A stretch of 41,496 nucleotides of DNA from Saccoglossus kowalevskii. Its lineage: Eukaryota > Hemichordata > Enteropneusta > Harrimaniidae. Shown piece by piece: positions 11,681 to 24,045 of the stretch. The notes under the pieces are model-generated. The model was given only the letters and a program-made list of their open reading frames with translations. It ran no database searches and was not told the DNA's origin. Each line of letters opens with the position of its first letter. Position 1 is the stretch's first letter. The stretch lies in assembly GCF_000003605.2 (NCBI RefSeq), contig NW_003135334.1:349533-391028 (forward strand), in the 5' to 3' direction. The position numbers were made by a program, and so were the translations under genes.

Positions 11681-13254
11681 TCAGATGATAACCTTGTAAT
11701 ACTAGCATTGACATATTACTGGCTATTTTCTTGGTTTTACCATGTTTGTCATTTCGTTTCAAAATAAATAGTAAAAACAAAATGACAAATGCACTTGAGG
11801 CCTAATAAACTAAATTCTGTGTTTCCTGTAATCTTACCCACCCATTTTTGCAGGTGGAGGGGAGGGGATTGAAAAGATTTATTTTATGCAAATGACTCAG
11901 AATTATTTATTTACTAGCACTAAGTTGTATTAAGGAAATATATTCTGAAAACTAACTTAGTTGTCATTTTGTATATCCATAGTTAATAAAATAAAATAAA
12001 TCAAATTTAATTATTCTACCAATGTTGTATTTTGTGATGTCATTGTTCACATCTGTAGATAATCAAATAAAAATCTCTACCTACTCACCTAGCATTGTTT
12101 TTTTGCAATTACTTGGAAACACTATTTTTTTGTCAGATTCTTCCAATTTTTGTAAAGTGCCAGTTATGAAATATGAGTGAAGCACAGTATATGAAATGTA
12201 CAATACTAAGCGTGTTCAGGTTCACATGTCACACAGGAATGAACAACCATTAAATTTACTCATTAGATCTATTTGAGGTTACTAATGGACATATAGGGTG
12301 ATTAAATTCAGCACATGTCAGATCTACATACACTGATGACTGTTCATTATAAGACCTTTAATTTCAATCACTGATTAGTTTAAAATATCAGTGACTTCAC
12401 CAGCTGTAGTGACTGTGGATAAAAGAAAGCCACAGTCATTTTATTCAGATGATACATCATTTTATACTGATGTATTTAAACACTACTCTAATCCCTAATG
12501 TACATAATGAATGACCGGTCAGTATAATAAAAACGACACGGCTACACGTGTGCTTGAATCGAATATAAAATTAGCCTTGTCAGTGAAGTGAAATTCATAT
12601 ATTAAAGTGCCAAAAAATTTTCACTATTCATAAAAAAAATTTTTTTTTAATTTTTCTTCCAAACCTTTACCCAATAATAAACTATATAAGAATCCTACAA
12701 TATCTTCTCTTTAAGAGGTTGACATTTGCGGAGTGACTACCGTACTGCCAGAATTTGATATCAATCTGGGCTGAGCTGGTTGTGAGTCTCTGCTTATGTC
12801 AAAGTAAGATAAACTATCATTCGATTTTATATTTATCACGCGCATATTTTCACAGTCCAAAAAAATTGAAACAGCACAGTGTTAAAAATATAACTACTGT
12901 AGAAAGAACACCAAATATGAAGATATCGTTGTACATGCTTATTGAGCTGATGCCATGGTGTTCTATGTCATGCAATTAAACTGATATTTGTTTTAAATTT
13001 TAACCCACTTTTTTAGAAATTCTGAATAATATTCCAAAAAATAAAAAAACACATGCTTGCCAAGTTGAGTTATTTTCCACACAATCTCTAGCTGTAAGGT
13101 ATTGGACTGTGTTGAAACCTAGAAGCTCCAGGCAACCTTCACGTGAAGCCTACTACGAAAAGAGTTCAGCAATATGTTGCATCAAACTGCGTGATACAAC
13201 AAGAATGTATACATTTTTTATCTGTCCCATATTATGTAACACTCTTGAGATACG
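11681..13254. other. Gene-free spacer
   Basis: No supported exon or repeat copy. There is a purine-rich patch GGTGGAGGGGAGGGG near 11851-11866 and an A-run followed by a T-run at 12632-12648. Open frames at 12755-12979 and 13143-13346 lack motifs, and the latter runs into a MITE. Confidence 0.45.
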
Positions 13255-13466
13255 TACTATACAATAGTTTATTTCAGCTGGAATTAATTTTCGCTGGAAA
13301 GACTGTTTGGGTGTTTTGTAGGGAATTTATTTTCACTGATTTTTGACAAGTTGAATGTCAAATATAGGAAAAAAGGTATATTCGCTAGATTTTATTTTCA
13401 CTGAATCATTCCTTCAGCAAAAATAGCGAAAATAAATTCCAAGCGAAGTAAAGTATTTTTACAGTA
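13255..13466 (-). mobile_element. Family I MITE copy (inverted relative to 30203-30413)
   Basis: This 212-bp copy aligns nearly end to end with the reverse complement of 30203-30413. Shared words are AGCTGGAATTAATTTTCGCT, TTTTCACTGATTTTTGA, TATTCGCTAGA and TTTTTACAGTA at the end. The right TIR is well preserved; the left one (TACTATACAATAGTTTATTT) is decayed. TA borders both ends. Confidence 0.85.
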
Positions 13467-13619
13467 TGTTACATTGTATGCAAATTTCATTTATAAAGAA
13501 ATTATTAAAAATTACGTAAATTTGTAAAGCAAATAAATAATCCCGCGTGAGATAATGTTACATGTGAAAATTAATGTGGCCGAAAGATATCCCACATCAC
13601 ATTTCTGCCAACTTATGTC
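13467..13619. other. Short AT-rich spacer
   Basis: No feature seen. Confidence 0.5.
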
Positions 13620-13740
13620 AGTTGTGGTATTCTACAGCCAGCTAGGGTATCAGTCTTGCGACATTCTGCAACCAGTTAGGGTGCCAGTCATGTGACATTC
13701 TGCCTGCTAAGGTGAGTCTGTCATGTGGCAATCTGGTAGA
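13620..13740 (+). repeat. Degenerate 34-bp tandem repeat
   Basis: Three to four imperfect units with period 33-34, marked by ATTCT at 13629, 13663 and 13697 and by CAGTCTTGCG, CAGTCATGTG and CTGTCATGTG. This is GC-richer than its surroundings, and no coding frame is evident. Confidence 0.75.
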
Positions 13741-15239
13741 TCGGATTACGTGATTAGTGTCTCATCCAGGATTTTGAAGAAATGGGGGAAAATTTGCTGA
13801 TCATTCTGAAAAAGTGGGTCAGACAACTGAGACACTTATCGACGATTTCCAGTTGCAAATACAACAATTATAGGCAAAGTAAGCCACAAATTATGCATAT
13901 GTAAAATACTTTGTGATTAGTGATTCTTCAAAATGCTACCAATTTTGATGTTTAATAAAATACTGCAATGCAAGAATTGCAATTTTTCTTTGAAATCAGT
14001 AAAAGTTGTCAAATTTATTATCCGCTACAGTTAACATTGTCCAATCTGCCAAAAAATATAAAATGTCAATTTTTGTTTAAAAAATATGCAAAACATATTT
14101 TGGAGAAGCCAATTACTGAGTGTGCTGTGTTTTTTCCTCTATTGGTAGGTGCTTCTGGAAATGTTTGATGTGACTATGGTCAACCTAAACCATATTTTAT
14201 CGATCAACATACAATACCGGGGTATATGCAATTTCTAGTTCATTTGAGATACTCGTCTAATAGAGAAAATATGGTAGTCAGTGAAGCCTGAACAATAACA
14301 TATTGAGTCAGTAAATGCATGAATGTTGGAAAATTCAATAAAACATTGATACACTGATATAAATATTAAAATCAAATAATACTGAATAATTGAGTTGTGA
14401 ATTTTTGATATGCTGGCATTGCATTTATCTGTATCCCACGTTTTTTTATACCATGGTCCGTAGTGTTTTTTCTCGTAAGTACATCTGAGAGCGTGGGAGG
14501 TGAAGTGGAAAAACAAATGACACGTTCCATCAGTGTCTGTGTGGAAAATACAAATGAGATCAGTGAGATTGCACAGATAACATATATCAGTACTATAATT
14601 CAGTTTAACAATTTGTCGCATTTATGGATTAATTATTATTAATTAAGTGTGAAAAAAGTTATCTTACTCAATTAATCATTGTACCTTGTTTGCTATGTTT
14701 CACTTTTAACGGAAGATGAATCGTAACTTGTCAGTTTCTTCACAAAATGCAATAACAGTGATGTATTAAAATTGGCATTCAAATATAAGATTATAGTGAA
14801 ATGTCAAACAAGAAAAACGATTTTCATATCACGGTTAAATATTAATTACATTCATCGCTGTTAGACAATTTATTTCTCAGTCATTAATGAATGCATTTCA
14901 TTTAATCCGGGTCAGAGTGTCGAGAAAGGATGAAAGATTGTTTTTGTAATTCTGTATATTTCTTTTCGCACACTATGAATCATACATGACGCAATACTTA
15001 TGAATTTTTACATGATTATCTTTAGCATTCATTGTCTAATATTACAAATATTCTACATTCTGTTTATGATATTTTGGAAATTTGAATCTATGTTAGATCA
15101 ACCCAGCCCATCACTGCTGCTTACCTCATGATCCCCTCCAACTACATACATACATGTACATAATGTTACACATGTGCACAATTTCTTGTTTCATGTTTCA
15201 ATTCAAAATGACCAAATAGTGGACATTTTTGTGCTAAAA
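13741..15239. other. Gene-free spacer with one long chance frame
   Basis: A minus-strand open frame of 128 codons (14235-14621) is among the longest in the window, but it has no domain, no coding-like composition and no flanking splice context. A frame this long is borderline for chance in 41 kb of this composition. No repeat family is recognised here. Confidence 0.45.
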
Positions 15240-15500
15240 AAATCATTGAAATCATGCGTTTCTCTGATTCCAGATCTCTGTTATGCAGAAAGAATTTATT
15301 CAAACTTGGTACACACATTAAATATCATGGGACCTTGATCCACACCATCTTTTTTAACAGACTGGATGTAAAATGGCTGACTGGTAACCATATTGTTTTG
15401 AAGTATGCTCTTCTAGACCGATCAATTAGATTTCAAACATACATCTTAGATAATATGCACATAAATTTGTTCAGCAATCTGATTCCTGAATAGCAGCCAT
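15240..15500 (+). repeat. Dispersed GATGGCC-type repeat, copy 1
   Basis: It aligns with 35480-35650. Shared words are AAATCATGC(G/A)TTTCT, TTATTCAAACTTGGTACACA versus TTGTTCAAACTCGGAATAAA, CATTAAATATCATGGGACCT versus CATCAGACATTATGGGACCT, and ATGGCTGACTGGTAACCAT versus ATGACCGACTGGTGGCCAT. The open frame 15254-15493 lies inside it and reflects the repeat rather than a gene. Confidence 0.7.
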
Positions 15501-17757
15501 TTTAATGCTAAAATACATCTAAATCAGGAGCCGCATCTTGATTATGCATGGACAGATTTCACTCTAACATTGGTACATACAACTCTTGATGCAAGGCATT
15601 TTGCGAATTTGATTGATTTTATTTTAAGTTATTCTGTGGAGTAATATCTTTGACAAGTGTATACCGATTTCATTCAAACTGACTATACATATTACATCTA
15701 GGATTCAAGATAGCTGATGACTGGCATCAGTTGTCTTTGTTACGACTAAGTAACTTCTATACACTCATTTCATTTCATTTCAATTTTGTTTGTACATTAT
15801 GATGAGGACAAGTTTCAATTGGTCTATTCCCCAAGCCTATTGATTTTCATATTTTACAAAGAAATTTGACTGAATTCTTGTTTTTGTATAAACGTGTCAT
15901 TTTCTTCTTTATCACTACTGGAAGCATTGCTCTTTTCCTAAGCCTGATATGCTCACATATACGTCTGCAGGTTCACAGCAGACTTCATTTCTGTTTCTCT
16001 GTTTCTTCATGTTATGTCTAAACCTTGAAATTCACCAATATTATCGGATTAATGAATTTCCGAGATATTTGAGACTGTATCGAAGAAACCACATGATGTG
16101 CAGGTAGCCAGTGGTGACATTCATTGTGCACGTTGTCGGCCTCTTCAATTATTCATATCTTTTTCCCTGAGAATAATAACCTATCAGCTCCTACCATAGC
16201 ACTCTTGGCAATTGATATTGTTAATAGACTCAGTTGAGTGAAGGAATATTAGACAAGCTTTCTTCAGCTCATGTGTACGCACTAAACATTCACTTTTATT
16301 GTTTTCGTAGCAGATAGGTAACATTTTATGACATATGGTATATACTAATAATAAAAGCGTTACCATTATCAGGCCGTGCAGTTTTCAATACAGTGTATTA
16401 CTAAAATAAAATACATTGAATGCCTGTAGTGAAATATTGCACTTTAATAATTTAAGGTCTTACATGAATATTCAAGCCATTAAATATGAGCTAAAATTGT
16501 ATTTTTTTTCTTCATAAGTATTACATAATCATTAATTTGGATACAGGTCATCAACTTTTGTTGTTTTTACTGGATATGAAATATTTTGGGCTTTTGGAGG
16601 AAGGCGGGATTTCAAAATGAACAGTTTTGGAATTATGTTAAATGATTATTTCATAAAAAAATTATTATTTATTTATTGTATTTATTTCATAAAAAAATCT
16701 ATTATACAAAAAAAAATGTAATAGTGTAGGAATTGGGCTAATATGCTTTAACGATAGCTTTTATATGAAAATGTTCTATGTTTGTGTTTATGATTTGAAG
16801 TCACACTGACATTTCTGAAATTGTTTTAGCATAGAAACAGATTACACTAATTTAGTTATGTAATATAATTCTGAAATCTTTCATAAATCCCCGGTGTGAG
16901 ATTGCCTTAGTCAAATTTCATCGCTGATTTGATGGCTTTTCTGTTAAATATCCGATTATGGTAGATGTCAGATGGGTGGGTGGTGGCGTGAGTGGGTGGA
17001 TGGACGTGATCTATAATGTACATGATAGCTATATAGCTTTAGGTTATCCAAGAGATGCTCTTACCTTCCCAGAATGCATTTCACCATATGCAGTATGATA
17101 TAAGCTTCCAAGTGATTGGCAGAAGGATATCTATCTTGTATCAACTCTTATGTGTGCAGAATACAGAATGTTTTGGATTATGTCTCTGGATATATGGTTC
17201 AGTTTTTAAACTTTTCTGAAGATGTTCTTGCTCCTCTAGGAGATTGTACTTTTATGCAAACAAAACCCAATCTGTATATAAAGCACTTGAAGTGAAGATA
17301 TATCTCATATTTACTCAAAACATTATGATGTATGAAATGGGCAAATTAAAGTGACCGGGTGTCGAATTGCTCATAATATATCAGTTCCGTTCGATGTGTA
17401 AGATATGTAAATGTGCTCTGTACGTTGATTTCTTAATTATTATAATTTGTTTATGCATATGTGATGAGATCATGTTGTCATAATATTATCTCAAGTCAAT
17501 ATACTGCTGTTTTATTACATTCGTTTTTCTATAACTGTTTTTAACGCTTGTTGGCATCCGATACAAATTTGCAATATTTTATGCAGCACAGATTAATTTC
17601 ATTGCCTTAAATAGATTGATTCCAAGACGCCCACATCAGTACATCAAATTAAGCAGTTTAATCTTGGTCTTGGTTGCTTGTGATGTTAGGGTAATTTTTT
17701 ATTGCACCAAAAGGAATTTAATTAATTAATAAACTGGTGGCTGCACTGCAGTTATTT
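15501..17757. other. Gene-free spacer
   Basis: The first 300 bases may be decayed extensions of the 15240-15500 repeat (ATGGACAGATTTCACTCTAA, TTGGTACATACA). A TTTCATAAAAAAAT duplication occurs near 16648-16697. A canonical-looking ZNF143/Staf word TTCCCAGAATGCATT lies at 17066-17080. No exon is supported. Confidence 0.45.
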
Positions 17758-17952
17758 TAACCTATTCACCAGCAGACTTTCTTGCCCAAATTTTTCTGTA
17801 TTTTTTTCTTATATTCTTCAATAATTCTGCAAATGAACCCTAATTTAGGAGCCAGCAGACGAAATTTAAGTCAATTTCCCGTTTTTACTCAAAAAATTTG
17901 GCTATTTTTGTGAATTTTTGATGAAAAGGGGGAACTGGTGGTGAAAAGGCTA
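17758..17952 (-). mobile_element. Family III MITE copy
   Basis: This 195-bp element starts TAACCTATTCACCAGCAGAC and ends ACTGGTGGTGAAAAGGCTA, so the ends are imperfect inverted repeats of about 18 bases. Its reverse complement aligns with 28784-29009 and 33070-33262. Shared words read on that strand include TTCACAAAA, ATAGCCAAATTTTTTGAGTA and TAGGGTTCATT, followed by ATTGAAGAATATAAGAAAAA. It has no coding capacity. Confidence 0.82.
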
Positions 17953-18984
17953 AAACACAATGATTTACATTAACCCATCAACTGCTGATGTAGTTTTTTA
18001 TTTCCAATCCGTGTTAACTCACCCAAATACTGAAATTCAGATTTGTGATTGGATGTTTGCTCTATTCAATTCAAATCCTCTAGAAGTTGTTTGTTTGTAG
18101 GATGTTTCCACCAATGTGATTGACTAAACAGCAAATAGCAAACATATATGCGTTTTGACATTGCAATTATTAATTAATTTTGACACATCTGTTCCATATT
18201 TGCAAATTTCCTCGATGTTGTATCGATGCTACAATAAATTAAATCAGCCATTATTTGATTAAATATCATTATTAGCATTGTCTTCTGACATTAATGTGAA
18301 ATGTAAGGTGCTGTTAGAATCAAAATAACAAATAAAAAGCTTGTTTATGCGTAATATACTAGTACTCGCGCTAGTTCCAATGAGAAGGCATACTTCACAA
18401 TATTCAAGACTGATAACTGATGTCTTCTTGACACTTATTTCTGTTTAGATTCTATAATTCATTAACCTAAAAGGTATACATGAATATGTACACCGATTCT
18501 AAAATATTTTTTATTACATATATTTATATATTTTCACTAAATGTTAATTTCGGTATAAATTATATTAGCCAGTAAAATGCCAATAAAACTGGTAGAAAAT
18601 AAGTTGTAAAATATAATATAATTTAATCTATAATATATAAAAATATTCAATAAATGTTCACGTATTTTACATGTACTAATTTTAGTTTCTATTATCGTTT
18701 ATTGTTCATTTAAATGAAATAATAGAACATTGGACACGTACTGCACTGCAGTTGTGACCATTTTAATCCTATTGTTAACAATGTCTGTGTGTGATGTGGC
18801 TTTCAAGTGACTTTGATTATTCAGTAATAATTTTTGAATGAGAGCGTCAATGTTTGTATAACATTTTTACATTATAAATTTTGGATTATGTTGGTGATCG
18901 TTAATGGTTGTTACAAAATGTAGTTTGTGAAATACTGTTAATCACTTTATTTTTGCTTCACACACTGGAGTCAAACTGGAGGTT
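17953..18984. other. Gene-free, very AT-rich spacer
   Basis: Bases 18500-18680 are almost entirely A/T. No gene or recognised repeat copy is seen. Confidence 0.5.
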
Positions 18985-19170
18985 TTGGTTCAAAACCATG
19001 CATATTAATTACCTAATTTGCATGATAATTAGCTGACTTTTAGCTGTTCCATGATTATTCCACTGATTTCTAAATAACCTCTCATTGAATTTTAATGAAA
19101 CATGGTACATATATGCCCTGGGATAATGCACAAACCTGATTTGTTTGGGGTTGAAATCAATTTGATATAC
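18985..19170 (+). repeat. Dispersed GCATATTAATTACC-type repeat, copy 1
   Basis: It carries CCATGCATATTAATTACCTA, TTTGCAT, AATGAAACATGGTACATA, CCTGGGATAATGCACA and GGGGTTGAAATCAA. The same words in the same order recur at 24046-24515, so this is a dispersed repeat unit. The minus-strand frame 19009-19227 lies within it and is not a gene. Confidence 0.75.
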
Positions 19171-20300
19171 CGGTAAGTACTGTTGCTGATAAGGGACAAC
19201 TCGTGCTATAATTTCTTCGTCTGACAAGATATATAACTAACATATCAACTCATCATATATGGTTCATTATTTCATTAAATATTTATAATTGTTAAACCAT
19301 AGTTATTTAGAACCCTCCAGATCATTGCTTGCAGTTATATTTTTAAATGCTGTATTTGTTCTAATAGAAGCACATGTGGTAACTTCATGTACCAATACCT
19401 TCAGCACACGGGAGTTTCTTTCTAAGCTTTCTTTGATCACAAATGTCAAGGAAATTTTGTAGGAATTAACATTTCATTAGAGACTATTGCAAAATGTCAT
19501 CACCCACAAATACTGCAAAATTATTCCGCACAAAATAATGATTACTAAGAAAATTTGTTTGAAAAGTGTTTACCAGTGCCTTCACAATCTCATAATTCAG
19601 ATTCAACAAAATTTTGTGATCATTTTTTTTTAGTTTTAGACACACATTTTATCACAGACGAAAACAGACAACCTGTGGTTCATGCAACTCACAAGTGTTC
19701 ATGAAACGAACATGAAGTTTACTCATTAGCTTTTTATTCTCATCATCAAATTCATATTAACTTAAAGTATCCTTTTGTAAAACTGTCTCCAAACTTGAGT
19801 TCTGATTTTTGGAAAAGAATCATGCATTCATTGCTTTAATAAATTAGGTATACGAGACTGATATCAAATATCAGTACACAGATTAATGTGTACTGTCGTC
19901 AAATAAAACTATACATCTACCACCTGAGGGTTCTCAGTTGAATCTTGAAGTAAATTGAACACGTACATTTCTTCCATGCTAATTAAATGTACAGGTGCGT
20001 TCAAGTTTCACTGATATCCTCAGAATATATACCGCATACATCGTTTTTTTTCTAATACTCTTGTTTTGCCCTAGGCACTCTTTTTTTTCCCCCACTCGAT
20101 TATTTCTGCATCTTTAATAGTAACGTAGTATCAGCTAACTCAGGATTCAATGCATGTATGTACGGTTTTTAAAAAAATCAATTCATTTCAGAAATTATAA
20201 TTGTGTTATTTCATTTGTTACATAATTCTCCAGATTTGTCAAGTATATGAATATTTTAACCAAGTGATTTGGTCAGTGCAGTAGTTGGGGAAATAGTCTT
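19171..20300. other. Gene-free spacer
   Basis: No supported exon. T- and C-rich tracts occur near 20040-20098. No repeat family recognised. Confidence 0.5.
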
Positions 20301-20304
20301 TTTT

Positions 20305-20335
20305 AGCTCTGCTGTCGACTTTGTCGAGCGGAGCT
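20305..20335. repeat. Hairpin leader of a dispersed repeat
   Basis: AGCTCTGCTGTCGAC, a TTTG loop and TCGAGCGGAGCT form an imperfect dyad, followed at 20352-20371 by a GTC-GTC run. A short hairpin followed by GTC repeats is a pattern I associate with abundant dispersed repeats of molluscs and relatives. The dyad is directly visible; the taxonomic link is from memory. Confidence 0.7.
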
Positions 20336-20381
20336 TATCATATGAGTGATTGTCCGTCGTCGTCGTCGTCCGTGTCAATGT

Positions 20382-20990
20382 TTTACTTTTTCGACTTCTT
20401 CTTGAAAACTACAAGCTTGAATGCTTTGATACTTGGTGTATATGTACCTTGGGTAGACCTCTCTCAGATTTGTTCATTTTGTAATGATATCTTTAATTCT
20501 CTAATTTTGGTGAATGTTTTTGTCATTTTTGGTAAAAAGTGATATTTTCGACTTCTTGTTAAAAACCGCAAGTCCAATTGCTTTGATATTACATATATAG
20601 GTACTACATGTGGACCTCTCTCAGATTTGTTCATTTTGTAATGATATCTTCAATTCTCTAATTTGGGTGAATATTTTTGTCATTTTTGGTAAAAAGTGAT
20701 ATTTTCAACTTCTTGTTAAAAACCGCAAGTCCAATTCCTTTGATATGACATATATAGGTACTACATGTGGACCTCTCTCAGATTTGTTCATTTTGTAATG
20801 ATATCTTTAATTCTCTAATTTTGGTGAATATTTTTGTCATTTTTGGTAAAAAGTGATATTTTCTTGTTAAAAACCACAATCATTTATGGTGAAAAATGAT
20901 ATTTTTGAATTCTTGTTGAAAACAGCAAGTCCCATTGCATTGATACTATCCATATTGTTCATTTTCTAATGATATCTTCTGTTCTTTAAT
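20382..20990 (+). repeat. 157-bp tandem repeat following the hairpin leader
   Basis: Units begin at about 20384, 20541, 20698 and 20854, with period 156-157 bp. Each carries TTCGACTTCTTGTTAAAAAC or a variant, then TTTGATA, TGGACCTCTCTCAGATTTGT, TAATGATATCTT and TTTTTGGTAAAAAGTGATAT. Units 2 and 3 are nearly identical, unit 1 is diverged at its start, and unit 4 is rearranged with an internal deletion. The open frame 20321-20542 is within the array and is not a gene. The array may end near 21050-21090, where TAGCTTTGCTGTCAGCAATA echoes the leader. Confidence 0.9.
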
Positions 20991-21947
20991 TGAAATGTGC
21001 ATCGCTAACAGCGGATCTATCTCAGCCGAGAGGCTGCTTGTTTTTTTACCCCAGTAGCTTTGCTGTCAGCAATATCGAGTTGACTGATATTACCTGTCTA
21101 TCATCCTTACGTCTGTCATCAGCTTTTCTCAAGGCACTTAAGAGTCCTGGAAAACTTCTATTCATATGTATTGTAGCTGCTATATTATTTTCACTATCGG
21201 ATCAAAGAAACCAAATAAGAACATTGTGTACTAGATTATTCGCAAAATAACAGAATTGATGTTTTGAGTGTATCATGAGGCGAGGGCACATATATTGATA
21301 AGGACAATAACTGTAGCATGTGTTGTACGAGAGCGTAAATGTCTGTAGTTATACAACCTTATTATGCGCCTCATTGTGACCAAAAAAAAACAAAACAGAG
21401 CAGTCTGATCTGCGCTTGATAAAAATTTACAGGAGGTCAAGGGTACGTCAAACAGTACAATAACAAAAATTATTGTTACGCTCATAGGTTACAGAGCTAA
21501 GCGTAAAATAATTCTTGATATTGACGACAACAGTCAAAGTGTTCTATTATACCAATGGTACGCTCTAGAGACAATCCACGTACATCCTGTTTTATGTAAA
21601 TGATGCCCCTGATTTAGGCCAATAACAGTGCAGTGACAATGTCAGTCGCTGAAACACTTAATGCAGATATCAACTTTAATACTGTATAGAGCTTAAGTAT
21701 TCACTGTGTTTTATTTTTAGTTTAATGAATTATTTATTTGAGTTACGAGTCTTTCAACAAAGACAAATGTTCTGTTAACTGTTAATTGAACATCAAGGTG
21801 AAACTTGGGCGTGGTTTCTCAAAAGTGGCACCCACTTTCTAAAATATGGGTATAGTCATTTTTGTAACTTTTATAACTCTATGTTGGTATAAACTCAGAC
21901 AATTGCGCATCTCAGTCAATTACCACTGATATATTAAATCTGCTGCA
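20991..21947. other. Gene-free spacer
   Basis: A plus-strand frame at 20990-21250 has a hydrophobic stretch (LLFICIVAAILF) and slightly higher GC, but no start context, splice signal or known domain, and it begins inside the decaying end of the 157-bp repeat. No other feature is recognised. Confidence 0.45.
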
Positions 21948-22282
21948 ATAGATCATTTTCTGTTCACTGTATGCGTAAAATCGAACGTAAAAACAGGATA
22001 AACAAAGGTCATAGCCGTAGTGCAACAAACATCACTTGGGATTCAACAAATGCAAAATATTTTTGGGGGATATTTCCATGCTTAATAATGTGCTGTACAC
22101 ATTTGATGATGGTCAATTTCGATGAAGTAAGGGTATTCAAACTCAATATTCTCCTGTCAAAGATCGGTCTTTCGATGTGAAGAAATTCGAATTCAAAATC
22201 AAATCGATTTTTGCGGCAGACGTCCAGCACGTCGTTCACGCAACTCGCAAATCTCGCAGTTGAATGGAAAATCACCTATTAA
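21948..22282 (+). mobile_element. Family II MITE copy
   Basis: It starts ATAGATCATTTTCTGTTCAC and ends GAATGGAAAATCACCTATTA, with imperfect inverted ends. It is the best-preserved plus-orientation copy and aligns throughout with the reverse complement of 5457-5806. Open frames on both strands (21971-22180 and 22009-22275) are repeat shadows. Confidence 0.85.
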
Positions 22283-23423
22283 AGACTATAACTATTTCCC
22301 CGCTACAGTATACTAATACCTTTAGGGTTATCATCAATTGAGTAAAATCAAGACTTATTGGAAATATAATAATATTACTTACAAGTGCACTCAGAACTAT
22401 ACAATATAGAACAAATCTAACTTCCATAAATTAGTATTATTGGTACTGTTGCTATGGTGATTGCAGGGTTATAATTTTATTTCTGTACCAAGAGTTGTAT
22501 ATATCATAATTTAGTTGTACCATACAAGAGAAACCCTGATGCTGAAGATTGTCTGCAATATGTATAAATTACAAGGGACATTGCAAGGGTAACTTATCTC
22601 TGTAGTTATGGCAACTGTGAGTTTAATATGCATATCAGAATTAAAATGAAATAAAACAGTGTTTTGATGCTTTGCCAATACATTGTAGTTGGTGCGGGTA
22701 AATAACACACTATAATATACAGAATATAGAAATGTACAACACGTTATTATGTATCATTATAACTAATGATGTGTAATTAAAAATGAAATCTACTTCCTAT
22801 TACATTATAATTAGTCATATTGAAATACGAAAACTTGTTGCTGCATGTTAGTTTGTGTATTTGTGATATAAGTGCAGAGAACGTGCAGAAACATGAATGG
22901 TTGTGGTGTATTTATATTGTATTCTGTCCATTATTCACATTTTATCCCAACCATTCAGAAATTTTTACATTTCTAATTTGGTTACATTAGAAATGAAGTT
23001 ACAGGAAATATAATAAGGTTTCAATAATAATAAAATATAAAATGAGGTAACTGATTATGGTAATAACAAATATGGTGCGACAGAGATACCAGGGCTACAT
23101 TTATTAACTGTATGTTACAGGATTATTATGCCAAGATTGTTTCTTGTGCTTTTAAGGTGTGTTTGAGTAAAGCAAACAGACATCAGTGAATTCAGAACTG
23201 ATTTTCTAATTTGTTCCTTCAAGAATAACCTATGCCACCAGTGGCCAAAACCATCAAAACTACCGTGATAAAACCATTACACTAATACTGAATACTAGTA
23301 ATCACGATTCCTTCCAGTAATCCAATGGATATATTATTATCAGATTTTGAATTTATCGGTAAATGATGAAAATGAACATGCCTATCAAGCATGCCTATTT
23401 TTTTTTAGCAAAGCAAAGAATTG
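22283..23423. other. Gene-free spacer
   Basis: AT-rich and without recognised repeats. Degenerate X-box-like words occur (GTTGCTATGGTGAT near 22449 and GTAGTTATGGCAAC at 22602-22615). Confidence 0.45.
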
Positions 23424-23437
23424 GTTGCCATGGTAAC
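23424..23437. promoter_or_regulatory. RFX X-box consensus site
   Basis: GTTGCCATGGTAAC matches the RFX-factor X-box consensus GTNRCC-N2-RGYAAC at every defined position. RFX factors control ciliary genes in animals. No adjacent ciliary gene is visible, so function is unproven. Confidence 0.35.
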
Positions 23438-24045
23438 CTATTTAAAAAATCTCCATACATGTAGCTATACAAATTTCTTCGTGTGATTAATTCTGAATTA
23501 ACAAGTTATTTGATAGGATGTACCGATAGTTGTTTTTATTTATATTATAGAACACAAACATATTTTCTTGATACTATTAAGTATTTAGATAACATTGCAC
23601 AATAAATGACAGTGCAGTGGATGATTCATACATGCGCACATCAAACATAATCTTTCAATTTATCATTCAACTGTTCTCCTATCACCTCAACAAAAGTTTG
23701 CAAACAAAAATGAAAAAACATTAAAAACAAGTCAATGGATTTTTGCACACAGTAATTAATTAAAATCACCTCAATGCCCCCCTTCCCCCCCCCCAAAAAA
23801 AATAACTTGTATAACTAAGATATTAGCTTACTGTGCATATGTTTTGATTATCCATGTCCCTAATATTTCCACTGATGTACAGTGTTTCATTTATTCTGAA
23901 ACACATCCTGTGTAACGGATATTGCCTTTTAGATAACACAAAGGGTTCTATTGTGTTTTGACATGATATTTATATCATCTTCTGATCTTTCACATAATAT
24001 TTCTGACATGTATTTTGATTTATTATTTTAATAATATTTAGTTAA
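23438..24045. other. Gene-free spacer
   Basis: It contains a C-run followed by an A-run at about 23776-23808. Nothing else is recognised. Confidence 0.5.

Noticed and set aside
11517-11780. Minus-strand frame as a gene
   Set aside because: It lies mostly within a family II MITE copy that recurs elsewhere in the window.
14235-14621. 128-codon minus-strand open frame as a gene
   Set aside because: No recognisable domain, composition typical of chance frames in AT-rich DNA, and no splice or promoter context; borderline expected by chance in this window.
20990-21250. Plus-strand frame with a hydrophobic stretch as a membrane protein
   Set aside because: It starts inside the decaying end of the 157-bp repeat and has no exon signals; hydrophobic runs are common in T-rich chance frames.
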